Assembly (NCBI GenBank): GCA_014729675.1
Contig: WJJM01000007.1
Span: 1-37,774, forward strand
Length of the DNA: 37,774 nucleotides
Reading direction: 5' to 3'
Source of the DNA: Candidatus Woesearchaeota archaeon
GTDB lineage: Archaea > Nanobdellota > Nanobdellia > Woesearchaeales > WJKL01
The notes under the pieces are model-generated. The model saw only the letters and a program-made list of their open reading frames with translations. It was not told where the DNA came from and did not search any database. Position 1 is the stretch's first letter. Every line of letters begins with the position of its first letter. Positions 22,394 through 31,625 of the stretch are shown here, one piece after another. The position numbers were made by a program, and so were the translations under genes.

Positions 22394-22810
22394 ATGGAAA
22401 ACAAAAAAGACCAGCAGGAAATTCAGCAGAAACACATGCAGCTTCAGATGCTAGACCAGCAGATGCAGCAGGTACAGAAGCAGCTTCAGATGCTAGACCA
22501 GCAGATAAAAGACCTTCAGACCACAAGCCAGGCATTGACAGACATTAGGGAAGTCAAACCAGGAACAGAGGTTCTGTTTCCAATCAGCAATGGCATATTC
22601 TTAAAAGGCGAACTTAAAGAGAATGACAGGCTGACCATCAATGTTGGAGCAAACACATCTGTTGAAAAGACAATCGACGAAGGAAAGGAGCTCTTGGACA
22701 ATCAACTGCAGGAACTTATAAGATATAAGCTCGAACTTGATCAAAACATCAGCAAACTAAGCTCAAAAGCTATGGAGCTTGAGAAAGAGATTTCATCCGC
22801 TAACCAATAA
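22394..22810 (+). CDS. pfdA: prefoldin subunit alpha
   Basis: The 138-residue protein has two long coiled-coil helices flanking a beta hairpin region (GTEVLFPISNGIFLKGELKENDRLTINVGANTSVEKT), the archaeal prefoldin alpha plan. Two alpha and four beta subunits form a hexamer that passes unfolded proteins to the chaperonin. The first helix contains QLQMLDQQ twice (residues 16-23 and 30-37), encoded by identical 27-base repeats 42 bases apart, a recent in-frame duplication of two heptads. ftsY begins one base after the stop. Confidence 0.92.
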   Translation: MENKKDQQEIQQKHMQLQMLDQQMQQVQKQLQMLDQQIKDLQTTSQALTDIREVKPGTEVLFPISNGIFLKGELKENDRLTINVGANTSVEKTIDEGKELLDNQLQELIRYKLELDQNISKLSSKAMELEKEISSANQ

Positions 22811-22811
22811 A

Positions 22812-24314
22812 ATGTTTGATTTCTTCAAGAAAAAACTGAAAGGAGCAGTCTCTGATATAAGCGAGAAGATAGATGAAGAAGGAGAAGAAGATATAAAAGA
22901 AGAACTTAAAAAATCTCCAAAAGAAGAAGTATCTGAAGAGACTCCAGAAAAGAAAGAAGAAACATCTACTGAAGAGACTCCTGAAAAAGACGAGAAAAAA
23001 GGCTTCTTCTCAAAAATTTTCTCAAAAAAAGAAGAAATTGAATCTGTTCCAGAAGAGCAGATGGAAGAGGTCCCTGTCGAAAAAATTGAAAAACAGCTTG
23101 AGCAGGAAAAATCTGAAAAAGAAAAAGAAGAAAAAGCCGAAGAAGAGAAGAAGAAAGCAGAGAAAAAAGTCAAAGAAGACCTTGAAAAAGGAGAAATCCC
23201 TTCTATACAAAGCCTTACAGAAAGAAAAAAACAAGTTAAAGAAGATATCCAAGAGTCTGAAATATTTCCAGAACCAGGACTATCTGAAAAACAAGAGCCT
23301 CCTGAAGAACAGGAAAAAGAAGAAAAACCTGAAGAAAAAAAAGAAGAGATAAGGCAGGGCACAGAAGAGATAAAAGAAGATACAGAAGAATCAGAAGAGA
23401 AAAAACCTTCGAACGAAAGTAGGGAGGGGTTGGAGAAGACAAAGGGTCTGTTCTCCAAGTTCAGGGAAAAGATAGTAACAAAAAAGATAACAGAATCACA
23501 GTTTGATAGTTTATTCTGGGACTTAGAGCTTGCATTACTTGAGAATAATGTTGCAGTTGAAGTCATAGAGAAGATAAAACAGAACCTTAAGGAAAATCTT
23601 GTAGACAAGCCTATAAAAAGAAGCGAGATATCTTCCATAGTTACTGAAACTCTTAGCGACACCATAAGAGGACTTTTTGATGTTGAGCAGTTCGATATTG
23701 TAAAAAAAGCAAAGGAGAAAAAACCTTTGGTAATATGTTTTGTAGGCATAAATGGCTCTGGAAAGACAACCACTATAGCTAAAGTAGCAAAACTTTTGCA
23801 GGATAATGGATTGTCCTGTGTATTGGCAGCCTCGGATACTTTCCGTGCAGCGGCTATTGATCAATTACAGCAGCATGCAGATAGGTTAGGTCTCAAACTC
23901 ATAAAGCATGACTATGGCTCAGATGCAGCTGCAGTAGCATATGATGCAATATCTCATGCAAGGTCCAAAGATATAGATGTTGTCCTTATAGACACAGCAG
24001 GACGTATACATTCCAATGTTAACCTTATGGACGAGATGAAAAAGATAATAAAAGTTGCTGATCCTGACTTAAAGATATTCGTAGGAGAGTCTATAACTGG
24101 AAATGACTGCACAGAGCAGGCTAAAAAGTTCAACGAAACCATAGGGATAGATGGGATAATATTATCCAAAGCAGACATAGACGAGAAAGGAGGAGCAGCA
24201 ATCTCAGTTTCTCATGTAACTGGAAAACCCATATTATATTTGGGCGATGGACAGGAATATTCTGACCTTAAGAAATTTGACCCCGGTATAATTGTTGAAA
24301 GCCTTGGACTTTAG
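22812..24314 (+). CDS. ftsY: signal recognition particle receptor FtsY
   Basis: The 500-residue SRP receptor GTPase docks SRP-ribosome complexes at the membrane. A long Glu/Lys-rich low-complexity domain (~12-215) precedes the N domain and G domain. The GTPase motifs are G1 GINGSGKT (312-319), DTFRAAAIDQL, G3 DTAGR, the G4-like SKAD (usually TKxD) and the closing GGAAISVSHVTGKPI. ATG 22812 (MFDFFKKKLKG, an amphipathic start) directly follows pfdA. The acidic domain is long for archaea. Confidence 0.95.
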   Translation: MFDFFKKKLKGAVSDISEKIDEEGEEDIKEELKKSPKEEVSEETPEKKEETSTEETPEKDEKKGFFSKIFSKKEEIESVPEEQMEEVPVEKIEKQLEQEKSEKEKEEKAEEEKKKAEKKVKEDLEKGEIPSIQSLTERKKQVKEDIQESEIFPEPGLSEKQEPPEEQEKEEKPEEKKEEIRQGTEEIKEDTEESEEKKPSNESREGLEKTKGLFSKFREKIVTKKITESQFDSLFWDLELALLENNVAVEVIEKIKQNLKENLVDKPIKRSEISSIVTETLSDTIRGLFDVEQFDIVKKAKEKKPLVICFVGINGSGKTTTIAKVAKLLQDNGLSCVLAASDTFRAAAIDQLQQHADRLGLKLIKHDYGSDAAAVAYDAISHARSKDIDVVLIDTAGRIHSNVNLMDEMKKIIKVADPDLKIFVGESITGNDCTEQAKKFNETIGIDGIILSKADIDEKGGAAISVSHVTGKPILYLGDGQEYSDLKKFDPGIIVESLGL

Positions 24315-24340
24315 ATTCCTGACATTTATAAAAAGTAAAT

Positions 24341-24600
24341 TTAGAATCAATCCTATCTATGGCACTCGTGAGCTGTTTTTTGATATATTTCTCAGCCCAC
24401 TCGTGCACTGCCTCAATCCGATTTAAGCTGAGTTCTAATTTAAGTCTTAATCCAACTTAGCACTAATCGCTTCTGCTTCCGCGCTATAGTGGCGAGCAAA
24501 GCGAGCGTTATAGATAGGGATTTTTAGATTATTACATATGAAAACTTTAATTGACAATAATTATCGCAAGGCAGCTATGCCGATCTAGAGATTAACATTG
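24341..24600 (+). repeat. dispersed structured non-coding repeat, copy A
   Basis: This copy fills the gap between ftsY and the next gene. It shares with copies B and C the order TGGCACTCG, CTCGTGCAC, an AACTTAGCAC hairpin, GCGAGCAAAGCGAGCG (24492-24507) and CATATGAAAACTTTAATTG. It has one R-type unit (24564-24594) and lacks the 28-base unit between core and tail. No ORF is present. It looks like the most diverged copy. Confidence 0.8.
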
Positions 24601-24687
24601 AATTTAAAAATATTTTTCAAAAATACAATTTCAATTAGAAATATTTATATACTTTACAGCCTAAAACAGGTTAAAGAGGTGATATTG

Positions 24688-24990
24688 ATGGCTAAACACG
24701 ATCCAGCACATCCAAGAGGAGACAGGTTTCTTGCAGTGCTGTCTTACTTGAACATATTGTTCTTAATACCTTTGCTTGTTGCAGACAAGAACTCATGGGT
24801 ACATAAGCATGGAAAACAGGGATTTATATTCTTTTTAGGTACACTGTTGGTGTGGATACCTTTGCTTGGATGGGTATGGGGATTATACCTTATAATAATG
24901 TGGGTAGTTGTAATCATAAAAGTCCTGGCAGGAGCTCCTTACTGGAACATCCCAATAATAGGAGACATAGCTGAAAAACTAAATATATAA
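24688..24990 (+). CDS. DUF4870/Tic20-like small membrane protein
   Basis: The 100-residue protein has three hydrophobic helices (RFLAVLSYLNILFLIPLLV, GFIFFLGTLLVWIPLLG, LYLIIMWVVVIIKVLAG) with the conserved HKHGKQGFIFF turn of the DUF4870/Tic20-like family. Function is unknown. ATG 24688 (MAKHDPAHPRGDRF) follows GAGGTGAT at 24675-24682 with 5-base spacing, an unusually good Shine-Dalgarno for this window, and is chosen over a longer frame. A TTTATATA box lies near 24643. Confidence 0.78.
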   Translation: MAKHDPAHPRGDRFLAVLSYLNILFLIPLLVADKNSWVHKHGKQGFIFFLGTLLVWIPLLGWVWGLYLIIMWVVVIIKVLAGAPYWNIPIIGDIAEKLNI

Positions 24991-25004
24991 TCTTTTTCTT
25001 ATAA

Positions 25005-25676
25005 TTATTTATTTTCTTCTTCAAATTCAATCTTATTTTCAAACATTATTCCTTTCTCCAGTTTTACAGGTCTCCAGTCATCTTCTATAAGATTAGCCTG
25101 AAGCCATTCAGCAAGCTCTTTGGGGTTCCCTATCGTAGCAGACAGGGCAACTATCTGCACATCTGCAAGCATCTGCATAAGCATTGTCATAATAACCTCT
25201 AATGTAGGCCCCCTTCCAGAGTCATTCATAAGATGAACCTCATCTACCACTATAGTCCCAACTTTACTGAGCCAGGGAGCATGATGCCTTATCAAAGAAT
25301 CAAGCTTCTCAGCAGTGCAGACGATTATATCATAAGATTCAAGAAAAGGGTCAGCACTGTCCAGATCTCCAATAGACATAGCAACATTCAGAAACTTATA
25401 CCTTTTCTTGAAATCATTGAACTTCTCTCCAGCCAGAGCTTTTGAGGGGACTATATAGATTGCCTTTCCTTTTTCTTCTAATATTCCTTTTACCATAGCC
25501 AGCTCAGCTATCAATGTCTTCCCTGAGGCAGTTGGAGTACACACAAGAAGGTTTTTCCTTTCCAGGAGCCCATTTCCTATCGCCTTTTCCTGTGCAGGTC
25601 TGAACTCATCTATCTCAGGCAGAAGGGTATTGTAAAGCCTGCTTGGAATCCTGTCTTTAGCATCGTCCAGTTTCAT
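25005..25676 (-). CDS. superfamily 2 helicase reduced to its first RecA domain (Hel308/Ski2-like)
   Basis: The 223-residue protein aligns with the N-terminal RecA1 domain of archaeal Hel308/Ski2-like helicases. Motif Q-like FRPAQEKAI, Walker A CTPTASGKT (46-54), Ia PSKALAGEK, II DEVH (145-148) and III SAT (179-181) are present. It then stops after WRPVKLEKG..., where RecA2 should begin. Motifs IV-VI, the winged helix and ratchet domains are missing, and none is encoded downstream, where the next gene is on the other strand. It may be a split gene with the other half elsewhere, or a decayed copy. A TTTTTAAATAAA box ~24 bases before the ATG suggests expression. Confidence 0.82.
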   Translation of the reverse strand: MKLDDAKDRIPSRLYNTLLPEIDEFRPAQEKAIGNGLLERKNLLVCTPTASGKTLIAELAMVKGILEEKGKAIYIVPSKALAGEKFNDFKKRYKFLNVAMSIGDLDSADPFLESYDIIVCTAEKLDSLIRHHAPWLSKVGTIVVDEVHLMNDSGRGPTLEVIMTMLMQMLADVQIVALSATIGNPKELAEWLQANLIEDDWRPVKLEKGIMFENKIEFEEENK

Positions 25677-25706
25677 ATAAAACAGAAATAAATCTTTATT
25701 TAAAAA

Positions 25707-26456
25707 CTATTTGGCTTTTCCCTGCTTTTTGACCTTTTTCTGGGCCTTCTTTATCTTTTCCCTGTCTCCAAGATAATAATGTTTCTTAGGCTTTAACTTT
25801 TCATCCAATTCATAGACAAGTGGGATCCCGGTAGGAATATTAAGATGAGGTATCTCTTTATCAGGGATCTTGTCAAGATATTTTACCAAGGCCCTTAAGC
25901 TGTTTCCATGTGCAAATATAACAACTTTCTTTCCTTTCTTAAGCTCTGGCACTATCTCTTTTTTCCAGTAAGGAACAACCCTTTTCACAGTATCTTTCAA
26001 AGATTCTGTCAGAGGAAGATATTTTTTTGGGATGTCTTTGTATCTCGCCTGATTCCCTGGCCATCTTTTATCATCTTTATCCAATGCAGGAGGCCTTACA
26101 CCATATCCTCTTCTCCAAAGATGCACCTGTTTTTCTCCTACTCTTTCAGCTGTCTTTGCCTTGTTCAGTCCCTGCAAAGCTCCGTAATGCCTTTCGTTCA
26201 GCCTCCAGGATTTTTTTACTGAAATCTTTCCTTCAAGACCCATCACTTTCAGCACTATCTTTCTTGTCTGATGGCTTCTTTTTAAGAATGAATCAAAGGC
26301 AATATCAAATTCATAGCCTTTTTTCTTAAGTATCTTTCCAGCTTCTTTAGCCTCTTTTTTCCCTTTTTCAGAAAGAGTAACATCTGTCCAGCCTGTAAAC
26401 TTATTAGCCTTGTTCCACTTGGATTCTCCGTGCCTTATCAGGACAAGCTTTATCAC
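25707..26456 (-). CDS. gpmA: 2,3-bisphosphoglycerate-dependent phosphoglycerate mutase
   Basis: The 249-residue histidine-phosphatase enzyme interconverts 3- and 2-phosphoglycerate in glycolysis. The catalytic LIRHGES carries the phosphorylated His9. Other motifs are [29 protein letters not shown] and [18 protein letters not shown] lysine-rich tail follows. The start codon is GTG at 26456, overlapping the enolase stop by 4 bases, so it is translated with enolase, the next glycolytic step. Most archaea use the cofactor-independent type. Confidence 0.93.
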   Translation of the reverse strand: MIKLVLIRHGESKWNKANKFTGWTDVTLSEKGKKEAKEAGKILKKKGYEFDIAFDSFLKRSHQTRKIVLKVMGLEGKISVKKSWRLNERHYGALQGLNKAKTAERVGEKQVHLWRRGYGVRPPALDKDDKRWPGNQARYKDIPKKYLPLTESLKDTVKRVVPYWKKEIVPELKKGKKVVIFAHGNSLRALVKYLDKIPDKEIPHLNIPTGIPLVYELDEKLKPKKHYYLGDREKIKKAQKKVKKQGKAK

Positions 26457-27748
26457 TTGAAAAACCTCTTTCCAGCGTATTTTGCCTTAGTGCCTAACTC
26501 TTCTTCTATCCTTAAAAGCTGGTTATACTTTGAAAGCCTCTCCCCCCTGCATGGAGCTCCTGATTTTATCTGTCCTGTTCCCAGCCCAACAACAAGGTCA
26601 GCTATAAAAGAATCCTTTGTCTCTCCTGAACGATGGCTGACCATCACATTCCAGCCTGCTGCTCTTGCTTTTTTGCATGCTCCTATGCTTTCAGTTATGG
26701 TCCCTATCTGATTTACCTTCAATAATAAAGCATTGCAGGCCTTTTTCTCTATAGCCATATCTATCCTTTCTGGATTTGTAACAAGCAGGTCATCTCCTAC
26801 AACCTGTATGTCATCTCCAGCCTCTTTCAGGAATTCTGCATGATTGTCCCAGTCGTCCTGGTCAAATGGATCTTCGATGCTTATTATATCATATTTTTTT
26901 ATGAATCTTTTATACAGGCTTATCATCTGCTTTCCGGTCTTTAGCATGATATCAGGGCTCTTTTCTGTCTTAAAATCAAGGTCATATCTTTCACCTTTGT
27001 AAAACTCAGAAGCAGCAATATCCATGCCGATCTTTATCTTTCCTTCATAGCCTGCTTTTTTTATGGCTTTTTTCAAAAGCTTTAATGCTCCTTCATTGTC
27101 CTGGATATCCGGAGCAAATCCTCCTTCATCTCCGACATTAGCAGCATCCTGCCCGTATTCTTTTTTTATTATCTTCTTTAAGACATGATAAGTTTCTGCT
27201 CCCATCTGCATAGCCTGCTTAAAGCTTCTTGCACCTACGGGAAGTATCATGAATTCCTGCATAGCTAACCTGTTGCCGGCATGCTCTCCTCCGTTTATGA
27301 CATTAAAGCTTGGAACAGGAAGAACATTTCCCTTTTCTCCTGTAATATCTGCTATATGCCTGAATAAAGGAACCTGCTTCTGCAAAGCTCCTGCCCTGCA
27401 CGCAGCCATCGACACTCCCAATATTGCATTAGCTCCCAGTCTTGACTTGTTCTTTGTCTTGTCCAGCTCCAGCATGACCTGATCTATATCCTCCTGCTTA
27501 GCAGGATCCATGCCTGCAATCTTTGGAGCTATCTTCTTATTGACATTCTTAACAGCTTTCAGAACTCCTTTTCCATCATATCTTTTCTTGTCATCATCCC
27601 TAAGCTCTATAGCCTCATGTTTCCCTGTAGAAGCTCCGCTTGGAACAGCAGTCCTAACAACCCCGTCTTCAGTCTGCATCTCAACCTCTACAGTAGGATT
27701 GCCTCTTGAATCAAGAATCTCTCTTGCCTTAGTCTTTAATATAGCCAT
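26453..27748 (-). CDS. eno: enolase
   Basis: The 431-residue enolase converts 2-phosphoglycerate to phosphoenolpyruvate. Signature segments are [65 protein letters not shown] and [17 protein letters not shown]. Two ATGs are adjacent; the second (27748) has the better spacing from GAGGTG. It forms a glycolytic operon with gpmA, which overlaps its end. Confidence 0.96.
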   Translation of the reverse strand: MAILKTKAREILDSRGNPTVEVEMQTEDGVVRTAVPSGASTGKHEAIELRDDDKKRYDGKGVLKAVKNVNKKIAPKIAGMDPAKQEDIDQVMLELDKTKNKSRLGANAILGVSMAACRAGALQKQVPLFRHIADITGEKGNVLPVPSFNVINGGEHAGNRLAMQEFMILPVGARSFKQAMQMGAETYHVLKKIIKKEYGQDAANVGDEGGFAPDIQDNEGALKLLKKAIKKAGYEGKIKIGMDIAASEFYKGERYDLDFKTEKSPDIMLKTGKQMISLYKRFIKKYDIISIEDPFDQDDWDNHAEFLKEAGDDIQVVGDDLLVTNPERIDMAIEKKACNALLLKVNQIGTITESIGACKKARAAGWNVMVSHRSGETKDSFIADLVVGLGTGQIKSGAPCRGERLSKYNQLLRIEEELGTKAKYAGKRFFK

Positions 27749-27802
27749 CATAACACCTCTTTATCATAATCACATAAAGAAATCTTATATTAAAAAATGT
27801 TT

Positions 27803-28705
27803 CTATTTTGTTTTGATACTATCTGGAAGATAAAGCTTCTTGCCTTCAAATTCTTTAAATTTATCTGCCTCTGGAGGTATTAGATAAATTCTATCATTGT
27901 CCTGCTTTGCGATCCCATGGTCGAACATCCACTTTCTAAAAAATCTTATCTTAAGCTTGTCAGACAAGGGATTTTCATCATGTTTCCATAATTCTGCATA
28001 ATTGTCATAATAATAGTTTATAATGTGGTTCTTGTAAGTCTGAGAATATTTGTCTGTATCTTTATTAAATTCTTTCAACTGTTTGTCTATAGCTCTAAGC
28101 TCCATAAAAACATTGACAACTGAATTGTTTGGATTTGGATCTTTGGCCAGATTTTGTTTTAGATAACTTCTTAACTCCTCAGGATTTATTCTTTCATCTC
28201 CCTTATAATAAAACTCAGCATGGTCTATCTCTTGTTTTAGGCAGCTAACAAGGTCATGTTCATTTTTTATCATATCCCCTTCAAAAGCCCAATCAAATAC
28301 AAGTATCAATGGATTAAGTTTTTTTGCAAAATATTCCTCAATATCTTTTGCATTTGGTACAGTTATAGCATTAGTATGCAGGTTCATCTTTACATCCTGC
28401 TTAAGGACATTCTTGTTATATTCCAGAATATTTTTTATCCTTTTTTTGCTGGCATATTCAATCTTTGTATGTTTAGGAGGATTTATCTTTTCAGCAATAT
28501 CAGAGATATACATCTCTCTTATTGATTTGTCAATACATGCATTTTCAAACCTTGTCTTTTCTTCTACTTTTTGCTCTAATCTCTGCTGGCTTTCCTCTAT
28601 CTTTGCAGCACTCTCTTCAGTCTTTGGCCTGAAATACATAGCTCCCCAACCAATACCAGCAAGAGCAGCCATCATCAACAGTAGTCCTTTTACATCCTTT
28701 TTCAT
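27803..28705 (-). CDS. membrane-anchored hypothetical protein
   Basis: The 300-residue protein has one N-terminal membrane helix (GLLLMMAALAGIGWGAMYF), a coiled-coil stretch (SAAKIEESQQRLEQKVEEK) and a mainly helical, charged soluble domain without a recognised family. It is rich in Lys, Asp and Tyr. A TTTTTAAATT box ~25 bases before the ATG supports a leaderless single gene between the surface-protein operon and enolase. No function is proposed. Confidence 0.65.
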   Translation of the reverse strand: MKKDVKGLLLMMAALAGIGWGAMYFRPKTEESAAKIEESQQRLEQKVEEKTRFENACIDKSIREMYISDIAEKINPPKHTKIEYASKKRIKNILEYNKNVLKQDVKMNLHTNAITVPNAKDIEEYFAKKLNPLILVFDWAFEGDMIKNEHDLVSCLKQEIDHAEFYYKGDERINPEELRSYLKQNLAKDPNPNNSVVNVFMELRAIDKQLKEFNKDTDKYSQTYKNHIINYYYDNYAELWKHDENPLSDKLKIRFFRKWMFDHGIAKQDNDRIYLIPPEADKFKEFEGKKLYLPDSIKTK

Positions 28706-28742
28706 ACAGAATCAGTATATTTCATAATTTAAAAAGCTGAGG

Positions 28743-29636
28743 CTACTTCCATCTCATCAGCATGGGATCAACAGTATCCTGTTCCCATCCAGCATTCAAA
28801 AGAGCCTGTCTTATCTGTTCTTTGTTATACCCTCTTGCAGACATGGTCTTGATATATCTTTGAAGCATATTAAATCTTTGTACATCTATCTTAGGCTCAG
28901 CCATGCTTCCCTTTTCTTTTTCATATACAGCAAAACCCAATCCTCCGACAATAGCAACCACTATAACCGTAAAAAGCACATAAGCCCAGAAATAACTTTT
29001 TTCTTCTACAATTTCTATACTTGCTGGTCTTTCTGTTCCAGGATCAACTGTTGTATCTTCCTGGACAATTTCATTTTCTTGAATTGTTGTTACATCTTCT
29101 ATTCCGCTGCATTCCTTTTCTTCTGTCCTGTCTGGTTCAGGAGTGCATGTTCCAGTATCTGAACATATCCTTGTTTCTATGCCATCTATGCAATCACCCC
29201 ATTCATTACATTCCCATCTATGAAAACATTCCGGCACATTAGTTGAAGAGCCTCTGCCCCCACCGCTTCCTCCTCCGCCACCAGAAGAACTGCTTCTAGA
29301 AGGAGGATTTATATGATTATATTCAACATCAGAAACTTCAATGTCTATCTCATTATTTGAACCTTCTAATGTCTGCTCAGCAACCTTAACCCCTTCAATC
29401 TTTATTTCAACTATTTCTCCATTTTCATAACCTTCAATAAAAATAACAGGATCATAGCCGTATTTGTTATCATTTATCTCTCCAGAACCCAGCACAACAC
29501 CTTCATCCTCAAAAGTTATCTCGCTTCCGTCAGATATACTTTTATCTATATCTCCATAAACTTGTATAGGTATTTGCGGCTGAGCAAATACTATTCCTGC
29601 AAATAATACTGCAATTAAGATATAAGTTAGCTTCAT
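28743..29636 (-). CDS. secreted/anchored protein with thrombospondin-like module and C-terminal UBA-like segment
   Basis: The 297-residue protein starts with a signal peptide (MKLTYILIAVLFAGIVFAQ). A beta-domain follows (VYGDI...DGSEITF...GYDPVIFIEGYENGEIVEIKIEG), then a Ser/Gly linker and a thrombospondin-1-like module with WECNEWGDC and several cysteines. Near the end are a membrane helix (~235-257) and a short helical tail (YIKTMSARGYNKEQIRQALLNAGW) resembling a UBA-like three-helix unit. The beta-domain plus TSP module is paralogous to the gene at 31626-32357. ATG 29636 overlaps the upstream stop by 4 bases. Confidence 0.75.
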   Translation of the reverse strand: MKLTYILIAVLFAGIVFAQPQIPIQVYGDIDKSISDGSEITFEDEGVVLGSGEINDNKYGYDPVIFIEGYENGEIVEIKIEGVKVAEQTLEGSNNEIDIEVSDVEYNHINPPSRSSSSGGGGGSGGGRGSSTNVPECFHRWECNEWGDCIDGIETRICSDTGTCTPEPDRTEEKECSGIEDVTTIQENEIVQEDTTVDPGTERPASIEIVEEKSYFWAYVLFTVIVVAIVGGLGFAVYEKEKGSMAEPKIDVQRFNMLQRYIKTMSARGYNKEQIRQALLNAGWEQDTVDPMLMRWK

Positions 29637-31621
29637 GGTACAATTGTTCCAGCTTCTTTCATATAGATCCAATAACCTTTTCCAGGCTCAAGCAAAGGAT
29701 CCATGTCAATGTTCAGTTTTCTCAGCTGCCCTGCCTCATAAGTCCACAAAGAAGAATACTTCCCTTCAATATTTTCCAGAGCATCAGAGCTTCTTATTTG
29801 TATTTCAGAATGTATTCCTACAAGGTTCCATCCTTCATCAAGATCAAAAGTAGGTATAACTTCTGGCTCTCCTACACCTATGGTTCCTCTTGTATTCAAT
29901 ACTGAATTTTCTTCCATATAGATCCAATAAGCAATCCCAGGCTCGATAGTTTCAAGATTGCTTGGAATATTAGGGTCAGGATTCCACACTTTCCACCCTG
30001 ATTCAGCTTTGTAAGTATATACAACTTCAACATCTTCCTTTATGTCAGCAAAAACATTTTCAATATCCTTGTCAACAAGCACATAAGGTATTGAGAAAAG
30101 ATTCCAGCCTTCATCCAGAATTACATTATAAGTAGTTCCTGCCTCGATGCAAGCTCCATCTTCACAGCCATTAGTGCATTCATATTCTATTGAAGAAACA
30201 TCTTCTGATTCAGGATTACAAAAATATTCCATTACATATTCCTTAGTACTTCCATCTTCTAATTCCTCTCCGATACACTGATCTTCATAGATCCCATGTG
30301 TTGTATCCACAGTCCCTTTCACATAATAATTCTTCCCGCTATCAGAATCAGTGCACTCCTCTTCAAGAATCACACAAGCACCATCTTCACAGCCATTAGG
30401 GCATTCATAAGATTCATGGCTCCAAGAAGTTCCATTACAATAATGTTCATCTAGCAGATTGTCATGCCAGACACCGTCAATATAATATCCACACTTATCT
30501 TCTGCTCTATACTGTGATCTGCTTTCATCTCCCCATAAGACTATCCCCTTCACATAATAGTTCTTTCCACCGTCAGAATCAATGCAACTTTCTTCTGTAG
30601 GAACATTTTCCATGCAAAGATATACAGAAGGTTCCATTCCAGTTTCTTGTGTTATGCTGCTTACTATAACCCTTATTCCATCATGAGTCAATGATTGACC
30701 CACTCTTTTGTTGAACCTTAATTCTCCAAAGCTTAGATCAACAATCATCTCTTCAGGGTCAGCATCGATAGCTTCAACTTCAAATTCAACTCCAGAATAT
30801 CTATAAGTTTCACCTTCAACCAAACTCACACAATCTTCAACTGGAAACTCAAGATCAGAAGGATATTTCTCTACATAAGCTTCAAATATAGAATCCATCT
30901 TATGCCCACTATAGCCTTCATTCTCCTTATATGTACTAATTAATATTATTTTGTTTCCACTATACCAAAGTGCCCCTAAGTAAGGATCATCACCTATAAC
31001 ATAAACATTATAACCTAGATGGGTTTCTATCTCAATTCCTTCAACATCATCAGATATATCTTCTATCAATATATCAAACATATCAGAGGTAACTTCATTT
31101 TCATATATTTGAACCAGAGCTGAAAACATATCACTATATCTAGCAGAATATCCTTCCACAGAAGGATTATCTTGTAAATCAAACTCTTCTCCATATGCTG
31201 AATCAAGATATTCTAATTCCCCAATATCTTCTTCAATAAGAACAGTTTCTTCTGATTCATCAAGACCCAAACAAAGTTCAACAGCTGAGTTATTGTCTGA
31301 TATGCTTATTATACCGATTAATACATTTTCATATTCAAAAGACTCTTTTTCTTGTTTGTCTTCATACTTCAATCCCGATTCAACAACCTCAAAATCAACA
31401 CCATCTTCATCTATATTTATTATTTCAAATGTTTCATTATTATATGTAAATTCCTGGCCATCTGCAATTATCATAGTTTGGTCACATTCTTCAGCCACCA
31501 CATCAAAAGCCCTCCCTACTGTAGGCTCATTTATCTGATCAATGATGAAAACAACCAATAGAACAGAAACAACAGCAAAAACACTAATAAGCGCATAACC
31601 TTTCAATTTTTCATTATTCAT
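29633..31621 (-). CDS. large secreted surface protein with three duplicated domain pairs
   Basis: The 662-residue protein has an N-terminal signal-anchor (ALISVFAVVSVLLVVFII). Three kinds of domain each occur twice. The first pair is a beta-domain with paired cysteines (around EECDQTMIIADGQEFTY and EDCVSLVEGETYRYSG). The second is a cysteine-rich module (GKNYYVKG ... NGCEDGAC). The third is a C-terminal module (DEGWNLFSIP and DEGWNLVGIH, each ending YWIYM). It ends without a C-terminal anchor. The middle gene of a three-gene operon, overlapping the next gene by 4 bases. Probably surface attachment; the ligand is unknown. Confidence 0.75.
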   Translation of the reverse strand: MNNEKLKGYALISVFAVVSVLLVVFIIDQINEPTVGRAFDVVAEECDQTMIIADGQEFTYNNETFEIINIDEDGVDFEVVESGLKYEDKQEKESFEYENVLIGIISISDNNSAVELCLGLDESEETVLIEEDIGELEYLDSAYGEEFDLQDNPSVEGYSARYSDMFSALVQIYENEVTSDMFDILIEDISDDVEGIEIETHLGYNVYVIGDDPYLGALWYSGNKIILISTYKENEGYSGHKMDSIFEAYVEKYPSDLEFPVEDCVSLVEGETYRYSGVEFEVEAIDADPEEMIVDLSFGELRFNKRVGQSLTHDGIRVIVSSITQETGMEPSVYLCMENVPTEESCIDSDGGKNYYVKGIVLWGDESRSQYRAEDKCGYYIDGVWHDNLLDEHYCNGTSWSHESYECPNGCEDGACVILEEECTDSDSGKNYYVKGTVDTTHGIYEDQCIGEELEDGSTKEYVMEYFCNPESEDVSSIEYECTNGCEDGACIEAGTTYNVILDEGWNLFSIPYVLVDKDIENVFADIKEDVEVVYTYKAESGWKVWNPDPNIPSNLETIEPGIAYWIYMEENSVLNTRGTIGVGEPEVIPTFDLDEGWNLVGIHSEIQIRSSDALENIEGKYSSLWTYEAGQLRKLNIDMDPLLEPGKGYWIYMKEAGTIVP

Positions 31622-31625
31622 AATA

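Noticed and set aside
22793-23773. 326-residue minus-strand Ser/Phe-rich ORF
   Set aside because: It is the mirror image of the Glu/Lys-rich region of ftsY, where reverse frames stay open because GAA/AAA codons read as TTC/TTT.
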